In this document: piece by piece, positions 34,899 through 43,232 of the stretch
Position numbering within the stretch: the stretch's first letter is position 1
Layout: each line of letters opens with the position of its first letter
Source: Verrucomicrobiota bacterium
GTDB lineage: Bacteria; Verrucomicrobiota; Verrucomicrobiia; JADLBR01
Direction: 5' to 3'
Assembly: GCA_029560585.1 (NCBI GenBank)
Contig: JAKQKQ010000149.1
Location: forward strand, 27,431 to 91,430
DNA: 64,000 nucleotides
Program-made: the position numbers and the translations under genes
Notes under the pieces: model-generated
Seen by the model: only the letters and a program-made list of their open reading frames with translations
Databases searched by the model: none
What the model was told of the DNA's origin: nothing

Positions 34899-36284
34899 AT
34901 GTTCGCCTTTGTCATCGCCGTGCACATGTGCGCTCCGCCCCTGTCGGCCAATGCTGACGCTCCGGGCCAGCCCCCGATCCGATGGGTGCCGCCCCCCGGC
35001 TTCTCAAAGGAGAAGTCCGGGCTTGGTCTGCCCCAACTGGATGGGGTGACGCACCAAATCCTCTACGATCCGCGGCCCTCGCGGGCCAACTTGGACGAGG
35101 GCGGCGACGGTCGGTACGAGAGCGTCCGCCACGGTACCTACAACCACCATCAGCGCATTCTCATTTTCCAAGACAAGTGCATCGTTTATTGGACCAATCA
35201 CAGCCGCGATGAGAACGGCCCCGGCCAGCGGCTTCTGGCGAAGGCGGGGACCTTCACCCCGGATAGGGCAGACATCGTTTGGGGTGGCGATGAGACGCTC
35301 GTGGAATTGTCCCCCGCGCCGATGCCTGTGCGACGGCGCGGATGGACCCATGACCCGGAGAGCATGTGCGAGGGCTACGCGGCGTCCACGCTGGAGCTGA
35401 TCAACGGTCGACTCTATGTGCGCGGCAGCCTCGTCGCCTGCCATGGCTGGACCGACGACGTGAAATATCACGGGCGGTGCCGCAAGCCGATCCCGGCGGC
35501 CCATTGGAGCGATGGCCGAGACACAAAACGCGGATTCCGCTGGGATCTCTGGTGGCCACTCGGCATGGAATTCGTACAACGCTGGAATCTCAAGGGCCGG
35601 TCGCTCGAACCCGATTCGCCACTATATAGGATAAGCGAGCCGCTGGGCCGGGTGGAGGTCACGCCAGGCCGGTTTAAGACCGTGCCAGCACCGATCGAAC
35701 CATACGCGGGCGCGCGGCCGTTCGCCGAGGCCCCGGCCGAGATGCAGGAGGATGTGGTCCACGGCAAGCGCGAGAGATTTCAGCGATCGCCGAAGTGCGC
35801 GCCGGGCACCGACAAGGTCGCGGCCGATGGGAAGAACGGTCTCGCTCACCACACCGAATTCCGGCGACCCGACGGCAGATGGGTTGCGGTCCGAGACAAT
35901 TTGCTGGTCCCGGAGTACTACTACGCCGCCGTGAAGGATAACCACGATGAGGACTACCCGCCCGCAGTTCGCACCGATCTCTTCGGACAGGCGATGCCGG
36001 TCGCCGGGGAACTGCCGGACGGTCGCCCCTGGATCATCTGCAACAATGGTCCGCGGACCGACATGTATCTCACCCTATCGGAAGATGGTGTGACGTTTGA
36101 TAAGACCTGGCTCTTGCTGCACGTGGACCGCGTGGCCGAAGAGGGGGTCTGCAAAGGGTCACGGGGCGGGCCGCAGTATTTTCAGGCCGTCACGGTCGGC
36201 CCCAACATCTGGGTCGTCTACAGCATTGCCAAAGAACAGGTGGGTACCACGAAGATCCCACTGCGATTGCTGGTTCGAGAATAA
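34899..36284 (+). CDS. secreted protein, possible beta-propeller (sialidase-like)
   Basis: 461-aa exported protein; signal peptide MFAFVIAVHMCAPPLSANA. Recurrent motifs such as DKCIVYWTNHSRDENGPGQRLL, GGDETLVELSP, DGRWVAVRDNLL, DGRPWIICNNGPR and LTLSEDGVTFDKTWLLLH look like propeller blades of BNR/sialidase-type enzymes, but the Asp-box and arginine triad are not clear. I do not recognise a named family. ATG 34899 is preferred for the signal peptide; the frame is open to 34812. It is divergent from the DUF6259 gene and may share its glycan target. Confidence 0.6.
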   Translation: MFAFVIAVHMCAPPLSANADAPGQPPIRWVPPPGFSKEKSGLGLPQLDGVTHQILYDPRPSRANLDEGGDGRYESVRHGTYNHHQRILIFQDKCIVYWTNHSRDENGPGQRLLAKAGTFTPDRADIVWGGDETLVELSPAPMPVRRRGWTHDPESMCEGYAASTLELINGRLYVRGSLVACHGWTDDVKYHGRCRKPIPAAHWSDGRDTKRGFRWDLWWPLGMEFVQRWNLKGRSLEPDSPLYRISEPLGRVEVTPGRFKTVPAPIEPYAGARPFAEAPAEMQEDVVHGKRERFQRSPKCAPGTDKVAADGKNGLAHHTEFRRPDGRWVAVRDNLLVPEYYYAAVKDNHDEDYPPAVRTDLFGQAMPVAGELPDGRPWIICNNGPRTDMYLTLSEDGVTFDKTWLLLHVDRVAEEGVCKGSRGGPQYFQAVTVGPNIWVVYSIAKEQVGTTKIPLRLLVRE

Positions 36285-36295
36285 GAGACTTCCAT

Positions 36296-36348
36296 TGTAG
36301 GCCGTCTCTGTGAGACGGCGTGTCGGCGGCTGGCACAGCCGCCCTACA
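36296..36348. repeat. family C double hairpin, complete unit
   Basis: TGTAGG (36296-36301) and CCTACA (36343-36348) bracket two perfect hairpins, CCGTCTC-TGT-GAGACGG (36302-36318) and GGCGGCTG-GCA-CAGCCGCC (36325-36343). The remaining 36349-36586 has no gene; around 36423-36462 there is a faint relative of family E (GACTTTGCTCAGACCGAACG). Confidence 0.7.
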
Positions 36349-36586
36349 GCAATTTTTCACCGCGGCGATGCCCCGTCTGCGGGGCGTGGGATCTGGCTCG
36401 AAAATAGTCCAGCCGGCAGCGGCCTTTGACTTTGCTCAGACCGAACGGCGGAGTCTAGTCGAATGCGTGGGCGTTTGGTCTCTCGTGCCGAGCAGTGATC
36501 AGCCCGGCCATTCTGTTCGCGTGTCGTTATCCCGCCCCGTGGTCGGAATCCCGAATGAGAGTCCGCCGCATCGCACGTGGCCGACT

Positions 36587-37906
36587 TTATCCGTGCCCTT
36601 CGGCCTTTGCGGCCATCGCGTGGAGCCATTCTTCCAGGTTCGTATAGCCGTCCCCATCGTCATCGGCATCGGGGTTGGCGGGAGGGTCCAACTCGCGCCG
36701 CAGGGGCCGGGTCTTTGGATAACCGCCGACCTGTTCTTGGCTGTCGATGATTCGTCCCTGGCGGCTCTTGGCCTGCTCGATGATGCGCCGGTCGATCGGA
36801 TCACGTTGTGCGGGGAACGCGCCCGCGCTCTTCAACACGTGCGCGGCGACCCGAGCCGATGGCAGGGGTTTGAGGCCTTTGGGCCATGACGGTGGCTCGT
36901 CCAGTAGCCGCGGATTGCCGCAAATCTGCGTGATGGGTCTGCCTTGGGGATCGAGGCCGATGTTGTCTCTCGCGCAGACCTCGCCCTGGTCCGCGGCCGC
37001 GAAGATGACCGAGACCGTGTTCGTCGTGTCCGCGCCGCACCAGACCACGTTCCCGATTGCCGTGAGAATCCAAGGTTTGAGGGTGTCCATATGCCCCTGA
37101 TATTCAGAAGGGGTCCAGTAGCCGTGGATTGCGCGCTGCCCCGGATTGACGATCAGGTTGTTCACGACCACCGCCGAGGCATCGGGCTTGAGCACGGGGT
37201 TGCGATCCGCGTTGCAGGCGTACAGGTTCCCGATGATGGCTATATCGCGCGCGTGATCGTGGATGAGGGTGCCCTTCGAGTGCCGGCCTTTGGGGTGCGA
37301 CGAATCATAGAGGGCCTCGGCCACGATGCAGTTGGAGAATGTCGCCTGATGGGTCGTGCCCGCGCGACCTTCGTGCCGCTGGCCGCTCGCCGTCAGGTTC
37401 TCATCGACCGCCCACGTGGCGGAGCAATGGTCGACGATCACATGATGGCAGCCGGGTTGACCGGCGCTACTTCCAGTCGAGATGCCATCCGGTGCCCAGC
37501 CGGATCTCTTTGGCCGGCCCGCGTCGCCGGGTCGCACGCGGACATGCTGGATCAAGACATCGTGCGTTTCGATGTAGATCGAGCCCCTGATGATCGTGAT
37601 CCCGGGCGGCGGCGCCGTCTGGCCCGCGAGGGTCAGAAAGGGCTCTCGGATTCTTAGGCTCGCGCCGTTCATGTCGATCACGCCCGCCACCTCAAAGACG
37701 ACGACGCGCGGGCCCTTCGCCTCCAGCGCCGCGCGCAGGCTACCTTCGCCCGAGGCGCCCAGGTTCGTCACCCGGATGATCGTGCCGTTGCGCCCGGCCG
37801 GTGTGTCCATGCCAAATCCCGAAGCGCCGGGGATGACCGGGACGGCACCATTTCCAAGCGAGATCAGGGCGGCCAGCGCCAGGACCGCGGGGCAAAGTGA
37901 ACTCAT
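36587..37906 (-). CDS. secreted PL1-type pectate lyase-like protein with EF-hand tail
   Basis: 439-aa exported beta-helix protein. After a signal peptide (to about residue 20) the PL1-like block GASGEGSLRAALEAKGPRVVV leads to TLAGQTAPPPGITI, VRVRPGDAG, VDHCSATWAVDENL and VVNNLIVNPGQRA, typical of polysaccharide lyase family 1 members in verrucomicrobia and planctomycetes. The C-terminus ends with a calcium-binding EF-hand/thrombospondin-3 type loop, NPDADDDGDGYTNLEEWL. Role: beta-elimination of uronic-acid polysaccharide, by family. It is 49 bp upstream of no partner; the next reverse gene (phosphodiesterase) starts 1.4 kb away on the same strand. Confidence 0.85.
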   Translation of the reverse strand: MSSLCPAVLALAALISLGNGAVPVIPGASGFGMDTPAGRNGTIIRVTNLGASGEGSLRAALEAKGPRVVVFEVAGVIDMNGASLRIREPFLTLAGQTAPPPGITIIRGSIYIETHDVLIQHVRVRPGDAGRPKRSGWAPDGISTGSSAGQPGCHHVIVDHCSATWAVDENLTASGQRHEGRAGTTHQATFSNCIVAEALYDSSHPKGRHSKGTLIHDHARDIAIIGNLYACNADRNPVLKPDASAVVVNNLIVNPGQRAIHGYWTPSEYQGHMDTLKPWILTAIGNVVWCGADTTNTVSVIFAAADQGEVCARDNIGLDPQGRPITQICGNPRLLDEPPSWPKGLKPLPSARVAAHVLKSAGAFPAQRDPIDRRIIEQAKSRQGRIIDSQEQVGGYPKTRPLRRELDPPANPDADDDGDGYTNLEEWLHAMAAKAEGHG

Positions 37907-37955
37907 GAGGGCGCATGTCTAGCACGCCGGTTGGCGCGAGGCCATGCGATTGCGC

Positions 37956-39317
37956 CTATTCGCTGAGCAGGTCGCGCAGAACGCGGCCCTCGGCATCGGG
38001 CAGCGAGACGCCGAGGAGTTTGGCGATCGTGGGCGCGACATCGACATTGGCGATGCGCTCCATGCGGGCGCCGGGGCGAATCCCCTGGCCCCAGGCGACG
38101 AAGATCCCGTCGAGTTCGGGATCGCTCGCTATGTAACCGTGTGTCCCGAGGTAATTCTTGGATTCGGCCACCGCGCTTTCGCCGCCGCAATCGCCCTTGA
38201 ATGCATATCCGGCCTTGGCGAACAGCACGAGGTCGCCCATGCCCTGGTTTTCTTCGGGCGTGGGCATGCCGAGTTTGGGTCCATTCGCCCCGTCCACGAC
38301 CTGAGCGACGCCTTCGATCCCGGCGCAGATCGGCCTCAGTTTGGGCAGCAGTTCTGTTTTGCGGGCCGCATCGGTCACATACACAAATGCCATGCCGCCC
38401 CCGGCGATGACATAAGCGTCGCAGTCCCGCACCTTGCCGCCCTCGGCGCGGACGAGGCCGGCTTTGCGGAGCGCGACATTGGGGTAGATCACTTTGGCCA
38501 CTTTCTTGAAGCCGTGGTCCGTCGTGACGATCACGGTCGCGCGGTCGCGCAGACCGGCGCGCTCGACAGAGGTCAGAAGGTCGCCGAGCAACCGGTCGGT
38601 ATAGGCATAGGCGCTGAAACTGGCCGTCGAGCCGGGGCCGTACTGGTGGTTCGACGCATCGGTGTTCAGAAGGTGAAACATCAACAGGTTTGGCTTATGG
38701 GCCTCGATGATGTGTTGTCCCGCCTGCGTCCAGACCCAGTCGCGCCAGACGATGTTCTTGCCTTTGGTGAATCCGGCGATTTCGTCGGCCGTGACCACGC
38801 CCTTTGCGACGAGTTCGCGCTCGATGGCGCCATCGGGTTTCGGGATCTCGAGGAACTCGTGGGTGATGGTGCCCGAGTTGAGGATGGCAACCCAGTCCAC
38901 CTGGGCGGTTTTCAGTCCCGCCTTGAATGCGGCGTCGTAGATCGTTGGCACGCGCACGAGTTCCGCCTTGTCCCGCCATGGTTCGACGATCGGCGGCGAT
39001 GTCGGCCCGCGGCGCACCAGCAGGCCATTGAACAGCACCCCGTGCTTCCGCGGTGTTGCGCCGGTGGCCAGGGTCGTGTGGTTGATCCACGTGATCGAGG
39101 GATTCGATACCGTCATGTTTTCGGCGATCGCGCCCTCTTTCGCCAATCGGCGGAGATTGGGCATCACCAGCGTCGGGTCCTTCCAGATCCACGCGGGCAG
39201 GCCATCCACCGTAAAAAGGATGACGATGCGATCTTTGGCGGAGGTCTCCTTCCCGTGCGTGGGTTGCGTGGCGCCGAGAACAATGGCCAAGACTGGAAGC
39301 AGGAAGCGCAATCTCAT
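37956..39317 (-). CDS. secreted type I phosphodiesterase / nucleotide pyrophosphatase family protein
   Basis: 453-aa exported member of the alkaline-phosphatase superfamily. Signal peptide MRLRFLLPVLAIVLG; metal-binding Asp38 in FTVDGLPAW; nucleophile region NPSITWINHTTLATG with Thr76 aligned to the NPP nucleophile; later LLNTDASNHQYGPGS, TTDHGF and a final GTHGY supply Asp/His ligands. Members hydrolyse phosphodiesters or act as phosphonate or sulfate ester hydrolases; substrate not predictable. ATG 39317 gives the best signal peptide. Convergent neighbour none; upstream gap shared with the forward gene at 39457. Confidence 0.88.
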   Translation of the reverse strand: MRLRFLLPVLAIVLGATQPTHGKETSAKDRIVILFTVDGLPAWIWKDPTLVMPNLRRLAKEGAIAENMTVSNPSITWINHTTLATGATPRKHGVLFNGLLVRRGPTSPPIVEPWRDKAELVRVPTIYDAAFKAGLKTAQVDWVAILNSGTITHEFLEIPKPDGAIERELVAKGVVTADEIAGFTKGKNIVWRDWVWTQAGQHIIEAHKPNLLMFHLLNTDASNHQYGPGSTASFSAYAYTDRLLGDLLTSVERAGLRDRATVIVTTDHGFKKVAKVIYPNVALRKAGLVRAEGGKVRDCDAYVIAGGGMAFVYVTDAARKTELLPKLRPICAGIEGVAQVVDGANGPKLGMPTPEENQGMGDLVLFAKAGYAFKGDCGGESAVAESKNYLGTHGYIASDPELDGIFVAWGQGIRPGARMERIANVDVAPTIAKLLGVSLPDAEGRVLRDLLSE

Positions 39318-39456
39318 GATCGAACGTGTAGCCATCTTCGGGGGTTTTGGAAGCGCGATGGTACTCCCCGGGGAAACAAACGAGGCGCGGCATCGGTGCG
39401 CGGAGAGTTGATCTGGGGCCATTCGGGCGCCAGCATCCGAAGATCAGGACCCACGC

Positions 39457-40437
39457 ATGAGATACCTACCAGTTCTGATGGCCGCCGTTCTGGCCGCCGC
39501 GACTGCGGGCGCGTCTGCCGATGGCAGCAGGCCCGAGGTTTGGATGGCGCCGCCGGGCGTCGACAACGGCCGGTGCTTCCGCGACCTATTCGAGAAGCCG
39601 GACGCTTGGAAAGAGACGCGTTCGCTGATCGACGTGGTGATGTATACGGACTTGAATCTCAAGAGGCACTTCACCGACGAGGACTTGCGGAAGTGGTTCG
39701 CCCAACTGGCAGAGTGGAAACTCCGGCTTGCGATGGAGGTGGGCGCGATCAAACCGTGGGGGCTCACGGGCGAGAAGACCTTCAGCCGCGAGAAACCGAA
39801 CTGGGAACGGCTGCAGGGGCTCGGCGCGAACCTGTACGCCATCGCGATGGATGAGCCGTTCCTGTGCTGCCGCGAGCACATCCACAAGCCGGACGACTAT
39901 GCGGTGCAGGAAACGGCCAGCTACATCGCGCTCGTCCGGAAGCATTATCCGCAGTTGCTGATCGGTGATATCGAGACCTTCCCATCCATCCCGGTCGCCG
40001 ACCACGTCTGGTGGATCGATGCGCTGAACAAGCGGTTGGCGGAACTGGGCGTCCGCGGCTTGGACTTCTATCGGCTCGACGTGAACTGGGCAAATTTCAT
40101 CGTCCAAGATAAGGGCAGCTGGCCCGACGTGCGAAAGGTGGAACAGTTCTGCCGCAGCAAGAAGATGCCATTCAGTTTGATCTATTGGGCATCGGGTCAG
40201 CCGCTGCTGAAGAAGATTGGACTCGCGGACGAATCGACTTGGTACATCTCGATCATGCACCAGGGGCACGCCTACGCGATGGCTCAAGGAAAGCCCGACC
40301 AGTACGTCATCGAGAGCTGGATCGGCGAACCCCCGCGCTGCGTGCCCGAGACCGACGAATGGACCTTCACGCGTTCCGCGCGCGACTTCTGCCGCACTTT
40401 CGTGAGACCGAAGGCGCCGGGCGGGGCCGGCCGATAG
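39457..40437 (+). CDS. secreted TIM-barrel protein of unknown family
   Basis: 326-aa exported protein: signal peptide MRYLPVLMAAVLAAATAGASA, then a probable glycosidase-like barrel. Strand-end motifs include DVVMYTDLNL, LAMEVGAIKPWG, LYAIAMDEPFLCCRE (Asp-Glu pair), IGDIETFPSIP and DFYRLDVNWANF. The acidic pairs would suit a glycoside hydrolase, but I cannot name the family or prove activity. It ends close to a family B repeat, and the next forward gene is a GH2 240 bp on. Confidence 0.6.
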   Translation: MRYLPVLMAAVLAAATAGASADGSRPEVWMAPPGVDNGRCFRDLFEKPDAWKETRSLIDVVMYTDLNLKRHFTDEDLRKWFAQLAEWKLRLAMEVGAIKPWGLTGEKTFSREKPNWERLQGLGANLYAIAMDEPFLCCREHIHKPDDYAVQETASYIALVRKHYPQLLIGDIETFPSIPVADHVWWIDALNKRLAELGVRGLDFYRLDVNWANFIVQDKGSWPDVRKVEQFCRSKKMPFSLIYWASGQPLLKKIGLADESTWYISIMHQGHAYAMAQGKPDQYVIESWIGEPPRCVPETDEWTFTRSARDFCRTFVRPKAPGGAGR

Positions 40438-40446
40438 CTGCGGTGC

Positions 40447-40527
40447 GGGCCCGCGGCCTCGCGGGCCGGGTTGGCCCGGGCGTTGCGCGGCCAGTGAAAC
40501 GCGGACGCCGGGGCCGGCGTCCCTCCC
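40447..40527 (-). repeat. family B repeat, inverted copy
   Basis: Reverse complement of 6038-6122 at about 75 of 81 positions. It contains both perfect hairpins, GGACGCCGG/CCGGCGTCC and GGCCCGCG/CGCGGGCC, ten bases after the stop of the preceding gene. Confidence 0.8.
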
Positions 40528-40677
40528 AATTGATGCTGAGACGCCAGCGTGGAGGTGATGGTCTGGCGTTTTGAGACAGGCTCGCCCCGGCGTCCGAGGG
40601 CCTCTCGCGGCTCCGGTGATCTGACGATACTCACTCCGGTGTTTCCAATGGGGAGGTTGTTCCGCAGATTGGGGCAC

Positions 40678-42987
40678 ATGAGTCAGCTTCGGAATCCCAC
40701 GCCGCAAAACATCCGCGCTTGCCTCTGGTTATTGGCGGCGTCGCTCGCCGTTGGCGCGGTCTTCGCCGACGTTCCTCGCCCGGAACACCCGCGTCCCGAT
40801 TTTCAGCGCGATGCTTGGCTGAGTCTCAATGGCGAATGGCAATTTGAGATCGACGAGAAGGGCGACGGTGAGAGTCGCGGGCTGATGGGCGGGCGTGATC
40901 TGGCGCGCAAGATCGTGGTGCCGTTCTGCCCAGAGTCGAAGCTGTCGGGCATTGGCGTGACCGACTACATGCCTCGGGTATGGTATCGGCGACATTTCAG
41001 GGTGCCGGACGCGATGCGCGGCCGCCGGCTGCTGCTGAATTTCGGGGCCGTGGACTATCGCGCCCGAGTCTGGGTCAATGGTCAGCTCGCAGGTGGGCAC
41101 GTGGGCGGATACGTGCCGTTCACACTTGAAATCACCGGCTTGATCCGCGATGGCGACAACGAGGTGGTGGTCCAGGCGATCGACGAGGTGCGCTCGGGGC
41201 TTCAGCCTGCCGGCAAACAGACGCACACCGTAAGCCAGGGCTGCGTGTACACGCGCACCACCGGCATCTGGCAGACGGTATGGCTCGAGGCCGTCGGGGC
41301 CGCGCACCTGAGGGAATTCTCGCTGGTGCCGGACCCCGATGGCGGGCGCGTCATTTTCCACGGTTCGATGGATGGCCCCGTGAAGGGCACGACGGTCCGC
41401 GTGCGCGCATTCGCCGATGACAAGCAGGTCGCGGAGGAGATCGTTCCCGCCGCCTGGCGCAATACAATCGCGGTGCTGAAGCTCGACCGGGTCGTGCGTT
41501 GGGAACCGGGCAAACCATTCCTCTACGACATGACGATCGAGACGCTCCGGGAGGGCGCGGTGGTCGATTCGGTCCGCAGCTACTTCGGCCTCCGCAAGAT
41601 CACGATCGAGGGAAATCGATTCCTCATCAACGGCAGGCCGGTTTTTCAGCGGCTCGTATTGGATCAGGGATTCTATTCCGATGGCATCTATACGGCGCCG
41701 AGCGATCAGGCGCTGCGGCGAGACGTGGAGCTGTCGATGGCCGCCGGATTCAACGGCGCGCGGCTGCACCAAAAAGTCTTCGAGCCGCGCCTGCTCTACT
41801 GGGCCGACAAGCTCGGGTATATCGTGTGGGGCGAATTCCCGAGCTGGGGCATTGCCCTTGATCGGCCCGAGGCGATGGTCGCGCTCGTGGGCGAGTGGCG
41901 CGAGGCGCTGCGCCGCGATCGCAATCATCCGTCGATCATCGGCTGGTGCCCGCTGAACGAGACCGGCACCAACAACTGCATCGCGTTGACCGAGACGCTG
42001 CTGGCCGCGACGCAGACGATGGACCCGACGCGGCCATTGCTCGACTCCAGCGGCTACACGCATTTCTTGCCCGAGACGGACGTCTTCGATTCGCACGACT
42101 ACCAGGGCGATCCGGGGCGATTCGCGGCGCGCTATGCGATGTTCGGGCTGACCGGTCAGGACCCGTGGCACAACCGCCCCGGGGATCCACGCAGTGAGTA
42201 CCACGGCCAACCCTATTTTGTCAGCGAGTATGGTGGCATCCGAGTGCAGACCGAGCGCGACACCGGAAAAGGATGGGGCTATGGCGGCAAGAGTCTCGAC
42301 CGGGCAGAGTTCTTCGCGCGCTACAAGGGCTTGACCGACGCGCAATTGGATAACCCAAACATCTGTGGATTTTGCTACACGCAGTTGACCGACATCGAGC
42401 AGGAGCAGAACGGCGTCTACTTCTACGACCGGACGCCAAAATACGATCCGGCGCTGTTGCGCGATATCAACGCGCGGGCCGCGGCCTACGAGACGCAGCC
42501 CCCCCGGATCCGCCACCTGACATGGACGACGCTGGTGCCCACGTCCGAGCAAACTCCGCAGGAGTGGCGCTATACGACGGAGGCACCCTCGGGCGACTGG
42601 GCCTCGCCCGGGTTCGATGACGCGGTCTGGGACACCGGAAAGGGAGGATTTGGCACCGCGGGCACTCCCGGAGCGGTGGTGGGCACGACGTGGAAGACCG
42701 GCGACATCTGGCTCCGGCGCCATTTCAAGATCGGGAAACTGAACGCCGAGTTGGCGGGTCTGCGGATCCACCACGACGAGGACACCGAGGTGTACGTCAA
42801 CGGAAAGAAGGTCGCGGAGTTCGGTGGTTTCGTCGGCGCATATGCAACGACTCTCAGCGACGCACTGCGTGACGCGCTGCGGGAGGGCGAAAATGTTTTG
42901 GCCATCCACTGCCGCCAGACGTCCGGTGGGCAGTTCATCGACGTGGGCATCGAGGCCGGTGCGGACCATCCAGACGCGATCCGCTAG
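40678..42987 (+). CDS. secreted glycoside hydrolase family 2 (beta-galactosidase/glucuronidase type)
   Basis: 769-aa exported retaining beta-glycosidase. After the signal region, PRPDFQRDAWLSLNGEWQFEID opens the GH2 sugar-binding domain; RVWVNGQLAGGHVGGYVPFTLEIT and the YTRTTGIWQTVWLE block are typical. The barrel has the acid/base Glu428 in CPLNETGTNN and nucleophile Glu517 in FVSEYGG. An extra C-terminal beta sandwich (about 625-765, WASPGFDDAVWDTGKGGFG) replaces the usual domain 5. The start is uncertain (ATG 40678 or 40648; the frame is open to 40549). The TAG stop abuts a family A repeat. Exact sugar unknown. Confidence 0.9.
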   Translation: MSQLRNPTPQNIRACLWLLAASLAVGAVFADVPRPEHPRPDFQRDAWLSLNGEWQFEIDEKGDGESRGLMGGRDLARKIVVPFCPESKLSGIGVTDYMPRVWYRRHFRVPDAMRGRRLLLNFGAVDYRARVWVNGQLAGGHVGGYVPFTLEITGLIRDGDNEVVVQAIDEVRSGLQPAGKQTHTVSQGCVYTRTTGIWQTVWLEAVGAAHLREFSLVPDPDGGRVIFHGSMDGPVKGTTVRVRAFADDKQVAEEIVPAAWRNTIAVLKLDRVVRWEPGKPFLYDMTIETLREGAVVDSVRSYFGLRKITIEGNRFLINGRPVFQRLVLDQGFYSDGIYTAPSDQALRRDVELSMAAGFNGARLHQKVFEPRLLYWADKLGYIVWGEFPSWGIALDRPEAMVALVGEWREALRRDRNHPSIIGWCPLNETGTNNCIALTETLLAATQTMDPTRPLLDSSGYTHFLPETDVFDSHDYQGDPGRFAARYAMFGLTGQDPWHNRPGDPRSEYHGQPYFVSEYGGIRVQTERDTGKGWGYGGKSLDRAEFFARYKGLTDAQLDNPNICGFCYTQLTDIEQEQNGVYFYDRTPKYDPALLRDINARAAAYETQPPRIRHLTWTTLVPTSEQTPQEWRYTTEAPSGDWASPGFDDAVWDTGKGGFGTAGTPGAVVGTTWKTGDIWLRRHFKIGKLNAELAGLRIHHDEDTEVYVNGKKVAEFGGFVGAYATTLSDALRDALREGENVLAIHCRQTSGGQFIDVGIEAGADHPDAIR

Positions 42988-43090
42988 CTCGAGAATTCAG
43001 ATGCCGGACGGTAGGAGCCTGCTTGCAGGCGATTCCACGCGCGAATCGCGCGCAAGCGCGCTCCTACGTCTCACTTTCACCCCCGGTGGT
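42988..43090 (+). repeat. family A REP-like repeat (copy 3, 103 bp)
   Basis: Begins at the base after the GH2 stop codon. Same length and order as 24168-24270, differing at about 9 positions. The core GTAGGAGC-CT-GCTTGC ... GCAAGC-GC-GCTCCTAC pairs perfectly. The remaining 43091-43232 holds GTGGGAGGCGCCAGCG, possibly a decayed family B piece. Confidence 0.85.
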
Positions 43091-43232
43091 GCCCCGAATG
43101 CCCGCCGTCGGGCGGGCGGGCAGGGCATGACGTCTGATTCAAAGATGCCGGTGTGGGAGGCGCCAGCGTCTGGTCGCCAATCGCCCCAGGCGGGTGAGCG
43201 TTGGGACGATATCCGTGTTTCCGGCGCTCCAG

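Noticed and set aside
40729..42969. 746-codon reverse frame opposite the GH2 gene
   Set aside because: No motif, and the forward frame has catalytic glutamates in place.
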